The position numbers and the translations under genes were made by a program. A model generated the notes under the pieces. That model did not search any database. It was not told the DNA's origin and saw nothing but the letters and a program-made list of their open reading frames with translations. A DNA stretch of 64,000 bases, taken from NCBI GenBank assembly GCA_020152595.1, contig JAIGNY010004056.1, positions 782,001 through 846,000 on the forward strand, given 5' to 3'. The stretch is from Chiridota heheva. Its lineage: Eukaryota; Echinodermata; Holothuroidea; Apodida; Chiridotidae. Shown here piece by piece: positions 1 to 9,991 of this stretch (position 1 is the stretch's first letter; the number at the start of each line of letters is the position of its first letter).

Positions 1-40
1 AAGTTTGCTCTTGATGTTCCATTAATGATTACTTTTGTAG

Positions 41-2040
41 ATCTGGACAGAAGTTGCAACCGGTTCAGGGGCGATAAACTTCATCACCGGAATGGGAGGA
101 TTTCTTCAGACGATGCTGTTTGGTTACGGCGGTTTCCGCATCAGACAAACTTCCTTAGACTTTAACTTTCAGCTTCCACCTCCTTCAACTCAGTTGAATA
201 TCACCGGAGTTGATTATCAGAGGAATGAAATAAACTTCATGGTCACGCAGGATTCGGTACTTGTGAATATTACCTATGCCATGCCCACAGCAGCTCAGTT
301 GGCCATAGATGTTGGAGCGAAAGTGTATTCCTTAAAACCAGGTACGAAACTTCTTTTAATGAAAACATTCACTTTTTTCAGAGAATTTTGTTTGTTTTTT
401 TCTTCACTTGATATTGCGCAAGCTTCTTACAAAAATAATTGCCAGTGTGTACAAACAATCATTTATCATGTAAGCAAAACAAAATTAATGTAGTTCGTGA
501 TTTAAAGGTATATAGACAGGTAAAGTTTTTTTTTCTTAACGAGGTGATGCTTTAAATTCTGAATCGAGTAATCTTTTAAATACAACAACAGCACCTGTAG
601 TTTGGGAGTTATGACCAATCAAAATTTAAAGAGTTCTTAATTTATGCAAAAGTTGTGATGTATAAAAGAGAAGACAGCCTAAAATCTTTTATGTGATATT
701 TCAAATTTCTGTCCCAAATTTCTTACGTTTTCTCCTGTTCAATTTTAATAAAGTGTATGATGAAATTCAAAATCTCTTGGTCATATTCAGCTGCTCCCAT
801 TCAAAGAACAGAGGTGAAGAATTAAAAAAACAATAGCTTATCACATGATCAAAATCTGTTGCAATGGATTTTCAGTCCAAAATCCTCAAGTCTACAAGGT
901 TGAACAAAAACATCACTTAAAATCACCCATCAATAAACAAACAAAACCTTCACTGTTAAATACCATTCTATTTGCAAATCATTAATTCAAGCCTGACACA
1001 TTGACCACAAGGAATACATTTGTTCTTGTGTTGAGTGACATGAAAGTCAGTGCAGCTGCAGTGAAATTTGTTTACTATGAATGTCAGATTATGACCACAG
1101 AAAGTGAGGTGAAGTGTGTGGAAATTCCTGGAGTAAATTGCTAATTGCTTGTGCTGGATTGTGGTTTCTGTTGTGAGCAATATATAGACCCCTGAAGATT
1201 TTAGATTTTGTCAGGGTTTTAAGGCCGTAACACGCTTAACGCAACGTGGCGAGTGATTTTATAGATAATCATACAGGAAACAAATGTTATAAGATGCTTT
1301 GTCTTTTTGCTTACACACGATAAAGTTTACAATTAAGGCTTTCTGTTGATACTGGAAAATTTGTTAGAAATACTTTTTTGTTTAAACTGTGAAGAAATTC
1401 ACTTTAGTGGGCGCGATTTTCTGTCGCTTTAATGGGCATAGAAAGGCCCTTTTAATTAATTCTAAGTTATCTGAATAGCCATGCGATGACGATGCTTTTC
1501 TGAAAACAAAAGGTAAAAAAAAAAAAAAAAAAAATATATTGCAAGGTTTATACTTAATAAGGTACTTAGTAGATTTTCTTATTATATCACAATTAAAATA
1601 AAATTGGCTCTAAAAATCAAAATGCTGTAATATGGTAACTGAAATATATGGTAACTTTTTGAACAATAATGATGATTTATAGCATATTTTCTTCCAATTA
1701 ATCTCAAGTTGTTGCTACCTGTTTATACATATTAATCTTTAAAACTTTGGGTTGCTGTTTATGTCCACTAGAAGTATTTTTGATTTTTGCCAACTAAACC
1801 TATTCAGGAAAAGAGATTATTGAAAATTGTATGATGCTGTCATCAACTGCTTACACATTAACAGATAGAAAAATGACAAGTTATACCTTGTATGAGGATA
1901 CACAAAAGGTGACAACTCTATTTTGAATATTTTACCCTTTTTTTTTTGTTTCTGTCCATTCAGGTGTACCAGTAACGATTCCAAGAATGCCTGGAATCCT
2001 TCGACCAGTGATGGCAACAAAGAACATGTTTTCATGCTGA
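41..2040 (+). CDS. PGGHG: Protein-glucosylgalactosylhydroxylysine glucosidase (acid trehalase-like protein 1), C-terminal part only
   Basis: The last two coding exons are seen: 41-341 (acceptor AG at 39-40, donor GT at 342) and 1964-2040 (acceptor CAG, stop TGA 2038-2040). The exon 1 phase (1) fits the second exon, joining as Gly. The translation begins IWTEVATGSGAINFITGMGG and continues with FLQTMLFGYGGFR, which matches the WTE..GSGA.NF.TGMGGFLQ block near the C-terminus of human PGGHG. Family knowledge: this GH65-family enzyme removes glucose from glucosyl-galactosyl-hydroxylysine of collagen. The catalytic residues lie upstream of the window, so only the C-terminal beta-rich domain is visible. 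The final exon encodes a short tail ending in MFSC. The intron (342-1963) holds no recognisable gene; it has a poly-A run near 1511-1533. The upstream exons are off the left edge. Confidence 0.88.
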
Positions 2041-2073
2041 AAATACCCCAAATCTTAGAGGGTTATTACCTGA

Positions 2074-2079
2074 AATAAA
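2074..2079 (+). terminator. Candidate polyadenylation signal of PGGHG
   Basis: AATAAA lies 34 bases after the PGGHG stop codon. The position is close but plausible for the end of a short 3' UTR; other signals further on cannot be excluded. Confidence 0.4.
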
Positions 2080-2151
2080 TACAAAATAATGTGAAGTGCA
2101 ATTGTAATAGATATGGTTCAGCAAGAAAATGATGGAGGATGTGAATAGGGT

Positions 2152-2655
2152 AATCTTGTCAAAGTTGAACGACACTTTGTGATCAAGGTGATCTTGTCAA
2201 ATTTGTACGACACTTTGTGATCAAAGTAATTTTGTCAAATTTGTATGACACTTTGTGATCAAGGTAGTCTTGTCAAATTTGTACGACACTTTGTGATCAA
2301 AGTAATTTTGTCAAATTTGTACGACACTTTGTGATCAAGGTTATTTTTGTCAAATTTGTACTACTTTGTGATCAAGGTATTTTGTCAAATTTGTACGACA
2401 CTTTGTGATCAAGGTAATCTTGTCATATTTGTACGACACTTTGTGATCAAAGTAATTTGTTAAATTTGTACGACACTTTGTGATCAAGGTAATTTTGTCA
2501 AATTTTTACGACACTTTGTGATCAAGGTATTTTTGTCAAATTTGTACAACACTTTGTGATCAAGGTAATCTTGTCAAATTTGTACGACACTTTGTGATGA
2601 AGGTAATTTGTACACTTTGTGTTTAAAGTAATTTTGACAAATTTGTACGACACTT
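2152..2655. repeat. Minisatellite, ~38-bp unit
   Basis: About 13 imperfect copies of a unit with the core TACGACACTTTGTGATCAAG. Units vary by small indels and A/G exchanges (AAGGTAAT or AAAGTAAT). It begins just past the PGGHG 3' end. No coding potential is seen. Confidence 0.93.
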
Positions 2656-2902
2656 ACCAGCATCGCTTTCATAAGTATGCAGGAGTTAAATCCAGGTAGG
2701 GAATTGGTTGAACGAAATTCAGCTTTATTTAGTGATGAACCTTGTTTAGTTTTTATCAAGGTTTGTGAGATACAGTAGAAGTATTTTTGCCCATTGATTG
2801 AACACTGAAAGTGTTCATTATGGAGCGTATTTATTTATTCTTGTTGGTTTTCAATAGAAAGTAAGATTCTATTTTGTTCAAAAGCTGTGAAAAATGATGA
2901 AG

Positions 2903-3452
2903 AGAAGCAGAACAAGAGAAGTTATAGAAGCAGAACAAGAGAAGTTATAGAAGCAGAACAAGAGAAGTTATAGAAGCAGAACAAGAGAAGTTATAGAAGC
3001 AGAACAAGAGAAGTTATAGAAGCAGAACAAGAGAAGTTATAGAAGCAGAACAAGAGAAGTTATAGAAGCAGAACAAGAGCAGTTATAGAAGCAGAACAAG
3101 AGAAGTTATAGAAGCAGAACAAGAGAAGTTATAGAAGCAGAACAAGAGAAGTTATAGAAGCAGAACAAGAAAAGTTATAGAAGCAGAACAAGAGAAGTTA
3201 TAGAAGCAGAACAAGAGAAGTTATAGAAGCAGAACAAGAGCAGTTATAGAAGCAGAACAAGAGAAGTTATAGAAGCAGAACAAGAGAAGTTATAGAAGCA
3301 GAACAAGAGAAGTTATAGAAGCAGAACAAGAGAAGTTATAGAAGCAGAACAAGAGAAGTTATAGATGCAGAACAAGAGAAGTTATAGAAGCAGAACAAGA
3401 GAAGTTATAGAAGCAGAACAAGAGAAGTTTAAGAAGCAGAACAAGAGAAGTT
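2903..3452. repeat. Minisatellite, 23-bp unit (AGAAGCAGAACAAGAGAAG...)
   Basis: About 24 nearly identical head-to-tail copies of a 23-bp purine-rich unit containing GCAGAACAAGAGAAGTTATA. Variants are single changes (GAGCAG for GAGAAG, ATGCAG for AAGCAG). The high homogeneity suggests recent expansion or ongoing homogenisation. Confidence 0.96.
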
Positions 3453-3607
3453 GAATGGAGGTTTAGTAGGATGCATGAAACTAAGGAGGGTTTACAGTTT
3501 TTGGGATTGTGTGCATAAAAAGGTCTTTGTTTATTGCAATGTCAAATCATCACAGTGTAAATTCATCAGTGGTAGAGCGTCTGATTCATGCTCCAAAAAG
3601 AATGGGA

Positions 3608-4710
3608 ATAAGCAAGATGCTTAATTGTGATATTGCACACTATAAGAAACCGATATGATATGATAAGCAAGACACTTAATTGTGGTATTGCACACTATAA
3701 GAAACCGATATGATATGATAAGCAAGACGCTTAATTGTGATATTGCACACTATAAGAAACCGATATGATATGATAAGCAAGACGCTTCATTGTGATATTG
3801 ATATGATATGATAAGCAAGACGCTTCATTGTGATATTGCACACTATAAGAAACCGATATGATATGATAAGCAAGACGCGATATGATATGATAAGCAAGAC
3901 GCTTCATTGTTCACTATGTGATATGATAAGCAAGACGCTTTATTGTGATATTGCACACTATAAGAAACGATATGATATATAAGAAACCTTTATTGTGATA
4001 TTGCACACTATAAGAAATGATATATGATAAGCAAACGCTTCATTGTGAAGACGATAAACAAGATTCCATTGTGATATTGCACACTATAAGAAACCGATGA
4101 TATGATAAGCAAGACGCTCATTGTGTTATTACTATAAAACCGATATGATTTGATAAGCAAGACGCTTCATTGTGATAAGCAAGACGCTTCATTGTGATAT
4201 TGCACACTTAAGAAACCGATTTGATAAGCAAGACACTATAAGAAACCGATATGATATGATAAGCAAGACGCTTAATTGCGATATTGCACACTATAAGAAA
4301 ACGATATGATATGATAAGACGCTTAATTGTAATATTGCACACTATAAGAAACCGATATGATATGATAAGCAAGATGCTTCATTGTGATATTGCACACTAT
4401 AAGAAACAGATATGATATGATAAGCAAGACGCTTCATTGTGATATTGCACACTATAAGAAACCGATATGATATGATAAGCAAGACGCTTTATTGTGATAT
4501 TGCACACTATAAGAAACTGATATATGATAAGCAAGACGCTTCATTGTGATATTGCACACTGTAAGAAACCGATATGATATGATAAGCAAGATGCTCCATT
4601 GTGATATTGCACACTATAAGAAACCGATATGATATGATAAGCAAGATGCTTCATTGTGATATTGCACACTATAATTAACCGATATGATTTGATAAGCAAG
4701 ATGCTTCATT
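3608..4710. repeat. Satellite-like array, ~55-bp unit
   Basis: Around 20 copies of a 55-bp unit with the segments GATATGATATGATAAGCAAG and TTGTGATATTGCACACTATA. The centre (about 3790-4260) has many truncated and rearranged units, while both edges are regular. This fits repeated unequal exchange inside the array. Confidence 0.94.
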
Positions 4711-5390
4711 TCTGTCTGCTCCATTTTACTCTTGGCTGGGGTCTTAGCCTGCAGTGGACAGCTGTCCTTTTCAGGTGGGGGTCAAGTCTGCTTTGACCAA
4801 GGAAACCAGGAATGAGTACAGTATATGAGCCAATTTTGGCTCAGGAGAATTTAACTAAGGCAGGTATTGTTGTACTTTGGATTGTGTGCCAAAAGGTTTT
4901 TGTTCATTGTACTAGCATATTACCTATAGTGTCAGGTTAATGGTACAATTGATTAAGTTTTATAACTGAAGAAAGGTTTGTCTAATTATTCATTGCATCA
5001 AATGTTGTTTGTAAACTTATAAAGCTGTCATACATATCATGTTTGTGCCATATTTTTAAACAGTTTTTGTTTTACATTCCATGTCATAAAATGATGATAT
5101 GATTTTAATGTTGTGATATTAGTTGACTCACTGGATATATCTTTTTGTCCAGTGCTAAAAGCACTTGTCAGGTACATCCAGACCCTACAAATCCAACTTA
5201 CAATATAAGCAGCATGGTAAGAATTACATTCACATCAATTTTCAATTATGTAATAGAGGACTAATTAGTAAATAAAATAAAATTTTGATATCTTTTTCCA
5301 TTTTGTAGTTTTTACATTTCACACAGAAAAGTTAAGTGCTTGAATTATAATAACACCAATGTTTCTTTGTAGTCATGTATAATACACTTG
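4711..5390. other. Non-repeat spacer with one possible exon
   Basis: No secure gene is visible. One stretch (5153-5216) has an acceptor-like TTTTTGTCCAG before it and GTAAGA after it. It reads open in one frame as AKSTCQVHPDPTNPTYNISS plus Met. I do not recognise it, and a lone 64-nt exon cannot be assigned to a gene. Confidence 0.25.
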
Positions 5391-5696
5391 TCAATTGTAT
5401 GACTCACTCCTACTACCCCCGGCAATGTAAGTTCAAGGTGAGTCATTGACATATAAAAAAGTGACTCACATGTCTTCATTTTACAAATTGTCACGGTCAC
5501 CAGAGTGACTCTGGGGTGGATCAATTTACTTCAGACCCATTGACTTTGTACAGAGGTGATTGATTTGAGGTGTCATTTTACATAAAATGTCAGTCACCAA
5601 GTGACTTAGGGGTGCATCAATGTGCATGTTTTGTCCACTCACTTTGGTGCAATGACTCACCTTGTTTGGGGGTGTAGGGGTGAGTCACACAATTGA
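5391..5696. mobile_element. Palindromic MITE-like element carrying five AP-1 consensus sites
   Basis: The left end TCAATTGTATGACTCACTCC and the right end, read on the minus strand, TCAATTGTGTGACTCACCCC, are imperfect terminal inverted repeats. The similarity continues inward through a C-rich tract to AAGGTGAGTCATTG on both arms. The inner part repeats a CACCAAGTGAC / GTCACCAGAGTGACT motif. TGACTCA or TGAGTCA occurs at 5400, 5439, 5462, 5653 and 5681. There is no ORF. A target-site duplication is not obvious. Confidence 0.6.
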
Positions 5697-5989
5697 TAAT
5701 ATGTATGAAAATGTAATCATCTCTGCATTTCTTTCTTGCCAATTCTTTGATATTTTTTTATGCAAATTATGTTGTTTTTCTATGTTTGTTTGTAATTCAT
5801 TAATTGCAAGTTGTTATTATACAAACTTAATTTGACATTTTTAAGAAGCACTTCATTTGTTTGTTATTTTTGTGTGATTTGACTAGTTAAATGATCTATG
5901 AATAAAAGAAGCAGTGTTATCTAAATTGATTCAAAATAAATTAAGACCCATGGCGTAATCAGTTCAAAATTGACCACCGTGTTCAACGT

Positions 5990-7056
5990 AATAAGTGCCC
6001 ATGCTCTAATAAGTGCCCATACTCTAATAAGCACCATGCTCTAATAAGTGCCCATGCTCTAATAAGTACCCATGCTCTAATAAGCGCCCATGCTGCAATA
6101 AGCACCCATGCTCTAATAAGCGCCCATGCTCTAATAAGCGCCCATGCTCTAATAGGCGCCCATGCTCTAATAAGCGCCCATGCTCTAATAAGCGCCCATG
6201 CTGCAATAAGCGCTCATGCTCTAATAAGTGCCCATACTCTAATAAGCACCATGCTCTAATAAGTGCCCATGCTCTAATAAGTACCCATGCTCTAATAAGC
6301 GCCCATGCTGCAATAAGCACCCATGCTCTAATAAGCGCCCATGCTGCAATAAGCGCTCATGCTCTAATAAGCGCCCATGCTCTAATAAGCGCCCATGCTC
6401 TAATAAGCGCCCATGCTCTAATAAGCACCATGCTCTAATAAGCGCCCATGCTCTAATAAGCGCCCATGCTCTAATGAGCGCCCATGCTCTAATAAGTGCC
6501 CATGCTCTAATAAGTGCCCATGCTCTAATAAGCGCCCATGCTCTAATGAGCGCCCATGCTCTGAGTGCCCATGCTCTAATAAGCGCCCATGCTCTAATGA
6601 GTGCCCATGCTCTTATAAGTGCCCATGCTCTAATAAGTGCCCATGCTCTAATAAGCGCCCATGCTCTAATAAGCGCCCATGCTCTAATAAGCGCCCATGC
6701 TCTAATGAGTGCCCATGCTCTTATAAGTGCCCATGCTCTAATAAGGGCCCATGCTCTAATAAGCGCCCATGCTCTAATAAGCGACCATGCTCTAATAAGT
6801 ACCCATGCTCTAATAAGCGCCCATGCTCTAATAAGCGCCCATGCTCTAATAGGCGCCCATGCTCTAATAAGTGCCCATGCTCTAATAAGCGCCCATGCTC
6901 TAATAAGCGCCCACGCTCTAATAAGTGCCCATGCTCTAATAAGCGCCCATGCTCTAATAAGTGCCCATGCTCTAATAAGCGCCCATGCTCTAATAAGCGC
7001 CCATGCTCTAATAAGCGCCCATGCTCTAATAAGCGCTCATGCTCTAATAGCGCCCA
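5990..7056. repeat. Minisatellite, 18-bp unit (AATAAGCGCCCATGCTCT)
   Basis: About 59 copies of an 18-bp unit. Because 18 is a multiple of three, some frames stay open for long distances (Ala-Leu-Ile-Ser-Ala-His repeats on +, Leu-Leu-Glu-His-Gly-Arg on -), but this is a by-product of the unit. A block of variant units at 6011-6130 is repeated at about 6226-6345, showing higher-order structure of about 215 bp. Confidence 0.95.
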
Positions 7057-8419
7057 TCAACATTTTCTTTCATACACTGGTGGCATATCCCAATACATCA
7101 ATAGATAGTCAATGTCATTTACATTTCTTTAACTTTTCTATATATTTTGATTTTCAAAAATATTAATGTATGATGATCCCCCTAATCCTGGATCTGTCGG
7201 TGTTTAGAACAGCTATGAAATCGACTATGGCTTTTAGAAGGGGACGATGCATGTACAATTATTTGGAAGAAATTAGGCAAAATAAAATGGTACGATTTCA
7301 TTTTCATGACTTGATAGTTTCTGATTGTTTAAGTTACTCGTTTTTCAGCCGATGAATCTTCTCAAATTTTGTGTTAACATCATTTCCCATCAAGAATTGT
7401 TCAAACATTGGAACGTCCTCTGAAATGATAGTATTTTGGGGTCCTGTAGCAACGCAGGAAAGCAGATTTAGGCTGTACATGGAATGGTTGCATAGGAATA
7501 ACACTGATCAACAAGAATAAATGAAAGTTTTGCTGCATGCACTATAGGATTCAAGTACCATGGACTCTGACAGCGTGTACTCGACAACCATGTTTGACTA
7601 TTTAAGTGTTACTACATGTATCCTCTGTCATTCTGTTAGAAGTGATATGCTTTCAAACTTCCGATAGGGAAGAGATAATCATGGAATGGGTTCAATGGAA
7701 CAGATTCAGTTTGGAATGGGTTCAATGGAACAAGTTCCATGGAAAGGGAAGAGGTTCAATGTGGAGCATGGAGCATGTTCAATGTGGAATGGATTTAATG
7801 GAACAGGTTCATTGAAAATAGATTTGATGGAACAGGTTTAATATAGTTGCTTCAAATTTTATCATACCTTTCCCCACCCTTCAGCATTTTCCAGTTTCAC
7901 TTATAATCAAAATATTATTTCCTTGTATTAAATGTAAAATTTTGTGGTGAACATTCATAATAACAATTTATACATAATAGAGTAAAAATCAACCATCTAT
8001 AGTGAAACCATTTTGTATTTCAGTTTTATATCTTGAATAATGGAGGGAAATAAACCTCCAAAATATATTTTGTTCAGTTCTTGCCTATTCTTGAATATTT
8101 TGTTAAAGAGGGCCTGCCATGGAAAAAAAAAATCTCTGAAAAGTTGCCTATGGGTTTCTATTACCCTCAAATTCAAATATCAACTTAAAAGTCACGAAAA
8201 ATGATCGTTTACAGAGGAAAAAATGTGTTTGAAATTGCCAATTTTCATTGACGCCAAAAAAATTAATAATAATCTGTAGTGACATCACCGCTTGATGATG
8301 ACGTAGGGTGAGGCACCCATTTGCAACTATGTGAATAGACTGGCCAAATATTATTACTACATGTAGCTGATTGTATTGAGTTAGTGTGTAAACTGTACTG
8401 ACACTGATTCTGATTGTGA
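7057..8419. other. Spacer upstream of the THAP gene; no secure gene
   Basis: Two short open stretches were examined. One at 7170-7293 ends in YNYLEEIRQNKM directly before GTACG. The other, 7431-7523, ends in RLYMEWLHRNNTDQQE and a stop. Either could be an exon of an unknown gene or chance. A small degenerate repeat of ATGGGTTCAATGGAACA type lies at about 7681-7815. The rest is AT-rich with nothing recognised. Confidence 0.3.
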
Positions 8420-9884
8420 TTGTATGATACTGTGATAGTGATACGTTTCGAAGAAAAATCAAGAAAATGCCGTTTCGTTGGTGGATGCAGCAATAAAAAT
8501 GTAAAAGGTGTTTCGATGCACAGATTTCCACAAGATGCTAAACAACGTTTGTGGATTAGATTTGTGCAAACTACCCGGAAGGACTTAAGCCCTAACGACG
8601 CGACACAGTTGAGTCTTATTTACGGAGACCATTTTACAGAAAAATGTTTCCCCTTAGACCAGCGTTTAAAAATGTTGTTTGGTCTGAGCACAAAATCATT
8701 TTTGTTACCTGGATCGGTACCAACTTTAAAGAAAGGAAAAAGTGACGATGCTACCTCAGAAATGATGGGTGAACCTACACTAGTTACAGATAACACTAGG
8801 CCGGATGAGAACACCATCGTTGGGCCTGGTCCAACCACTACTACTACTGCTGCTGCTGCTACTACTAGTGATAGTGCTACCGTTTCAAGTTGCAGTAACG
8901 TTGGGCCTACAACAAGTTCAAGTACAACTAGGCATAGTACAAGTAGTACTGTCAGCTCAACAAGGCCAGCAAAGAAGGCAAGGCTTTCTTTGGAGTATCT
9001 TGCAAGGAAAAAGGTTAGTTTTGTGGGTTACCTGACGTTAAGTTGTTAATTTGTTTCAAGAATATAGGCCCCCTACTTAAACCCTAGACCTTCCATTTCA
9101 TGTCATATTTTATAATTTTTGGTCCAATTTGATTAAATTTTAACTACATATAAGTTGATACAACAAGGAAGAAATCTTAAAGTCCATAGATTGATATGTA
9201 TTAACCCCCCCTCCTTCTCTATTTGTGTGCTACTGTATGCCAAAAAAATAATAATGGCCCAAGAGGATTTGACCTTCCTGGTTTTTCCCGATGGGAGGTA
9301 AATCTGGGGTATAAATTGAAACAATTGGTCAAATTGAATGAAAATTGGGTAAAATTATTTGAAATTTGGTCAAACTTATAACCAAATTTCGAAAATAGTG
9401 AAATTTCCCTGGAATCAAACAAAATTTCTCAAAAATGAAGGTTGCAATTGAAAACAAACTATGGTAAAGTTATTTCAAATGTTAGTCAAATTTGTCTACA
9501 GATTTTCCAAAAATTGACACATTCTTTCTCCAAAATCCAAAAAGGATATCTTAAAATAAAGAAAAGTTCCCAAAAATGAAGGAAATTTCCCAATAATTAG
9601 GGGAAATGGCCCAAACTTGATATGAAGGAAAATTGCCCTAAAATGAACAAAATTTCCACAAAATTGTTGGTGAATTCTCATAGTGCCCAAAATTTCCAGA
9701 AAATCGAGCAAAATTTGCACAAAATTTTCCTAAATTAAATTTACAAACTATTCACCGAAATATTAAGTACCCGAAAATGAAGAAAAATTCCCAATTAATT
9801 TTGAGTTTTTGCCCTCTCTGCCTCTCCTTCCCCCAACAGGTGATCCTTCCTACACCTGCCTACCAATATGATTGGGAGCTATAG
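8420..9884 (+). CDS. THAP-domain protein (putative DNA-binding), with an altered zinc ligand
   Basis: The exon is open from 8420 to a GT donor after 9013. It encodes a THAP-like domain: CRFVGGCSN, then MHRFP, a conserved Trp (WIRF), GDHFTEKCF and finally SVPTL. THAP domains are C2CH zinc-dependent DNA-binding modules. A Thr/Ser-rich low-complexity stretch and a basic RPAKKARL segment follow. A strong acceptor (pyrimidine tract then CAG at 9837-9839) opens a short last exon, 9840-9884, in phase, ending DWEL-stop. Oddities: the Cys expected two residues before DH is Tyr (IYGDHF), and the first Cys pair is spaced by five residues. No ATG precedes the domain in frame, since a stop lies at 8417-8419. 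An upstream exon may supply the start, or the copy may be decaying. The short C-terminal exon is inference. Confidence 0.65.
9290..9790. repeat. AT-rich degenerate array built on GGAAATTTCCC-like motifs (inside the THAP intron)
   Basis: Many imperfect repeats of AAAATTTCCC / AAAATGAAGGAAA type, without a fixed period. The same kind of sequence recurs at about 28010-28400, 36770-36860, 40200-40790, 53600-53690 and 53860-54060. Confidence 0.6.
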
Positions 9885-9985
9885 TGTACAAACATGAGAG
9901 TGATGACACTTTTTGTTTCCACCATTTACTCCTTCCTCCCCCCCCCTCCCCTCTTCAAAATTTGCTCTGCGGTCCTTGTATTTTC

Positions 9986-9991
9986 AATAAA
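9986..9991 (+). terminator. Candidate polyadenylation signal of the THAP gene
   Basis: AATAAA lies about 100 bases after the proposed stop codon at 9882-9884, supporting the short last exon. Confidence 0.45.

Noticed and set aside
2903..4710. CRISPR-like arrays
   Set aside because: Units are contiguous tandem copies without unique spacers, and the DNA is eukaryotic.
6474..7166. 230-codon frame of repeated Ala-Leu-Ile-Ser-Ala-His
   Set aside because: By-product of the 18-bp period; no non-repeat protein sequence, and the opposite strand is equally open.
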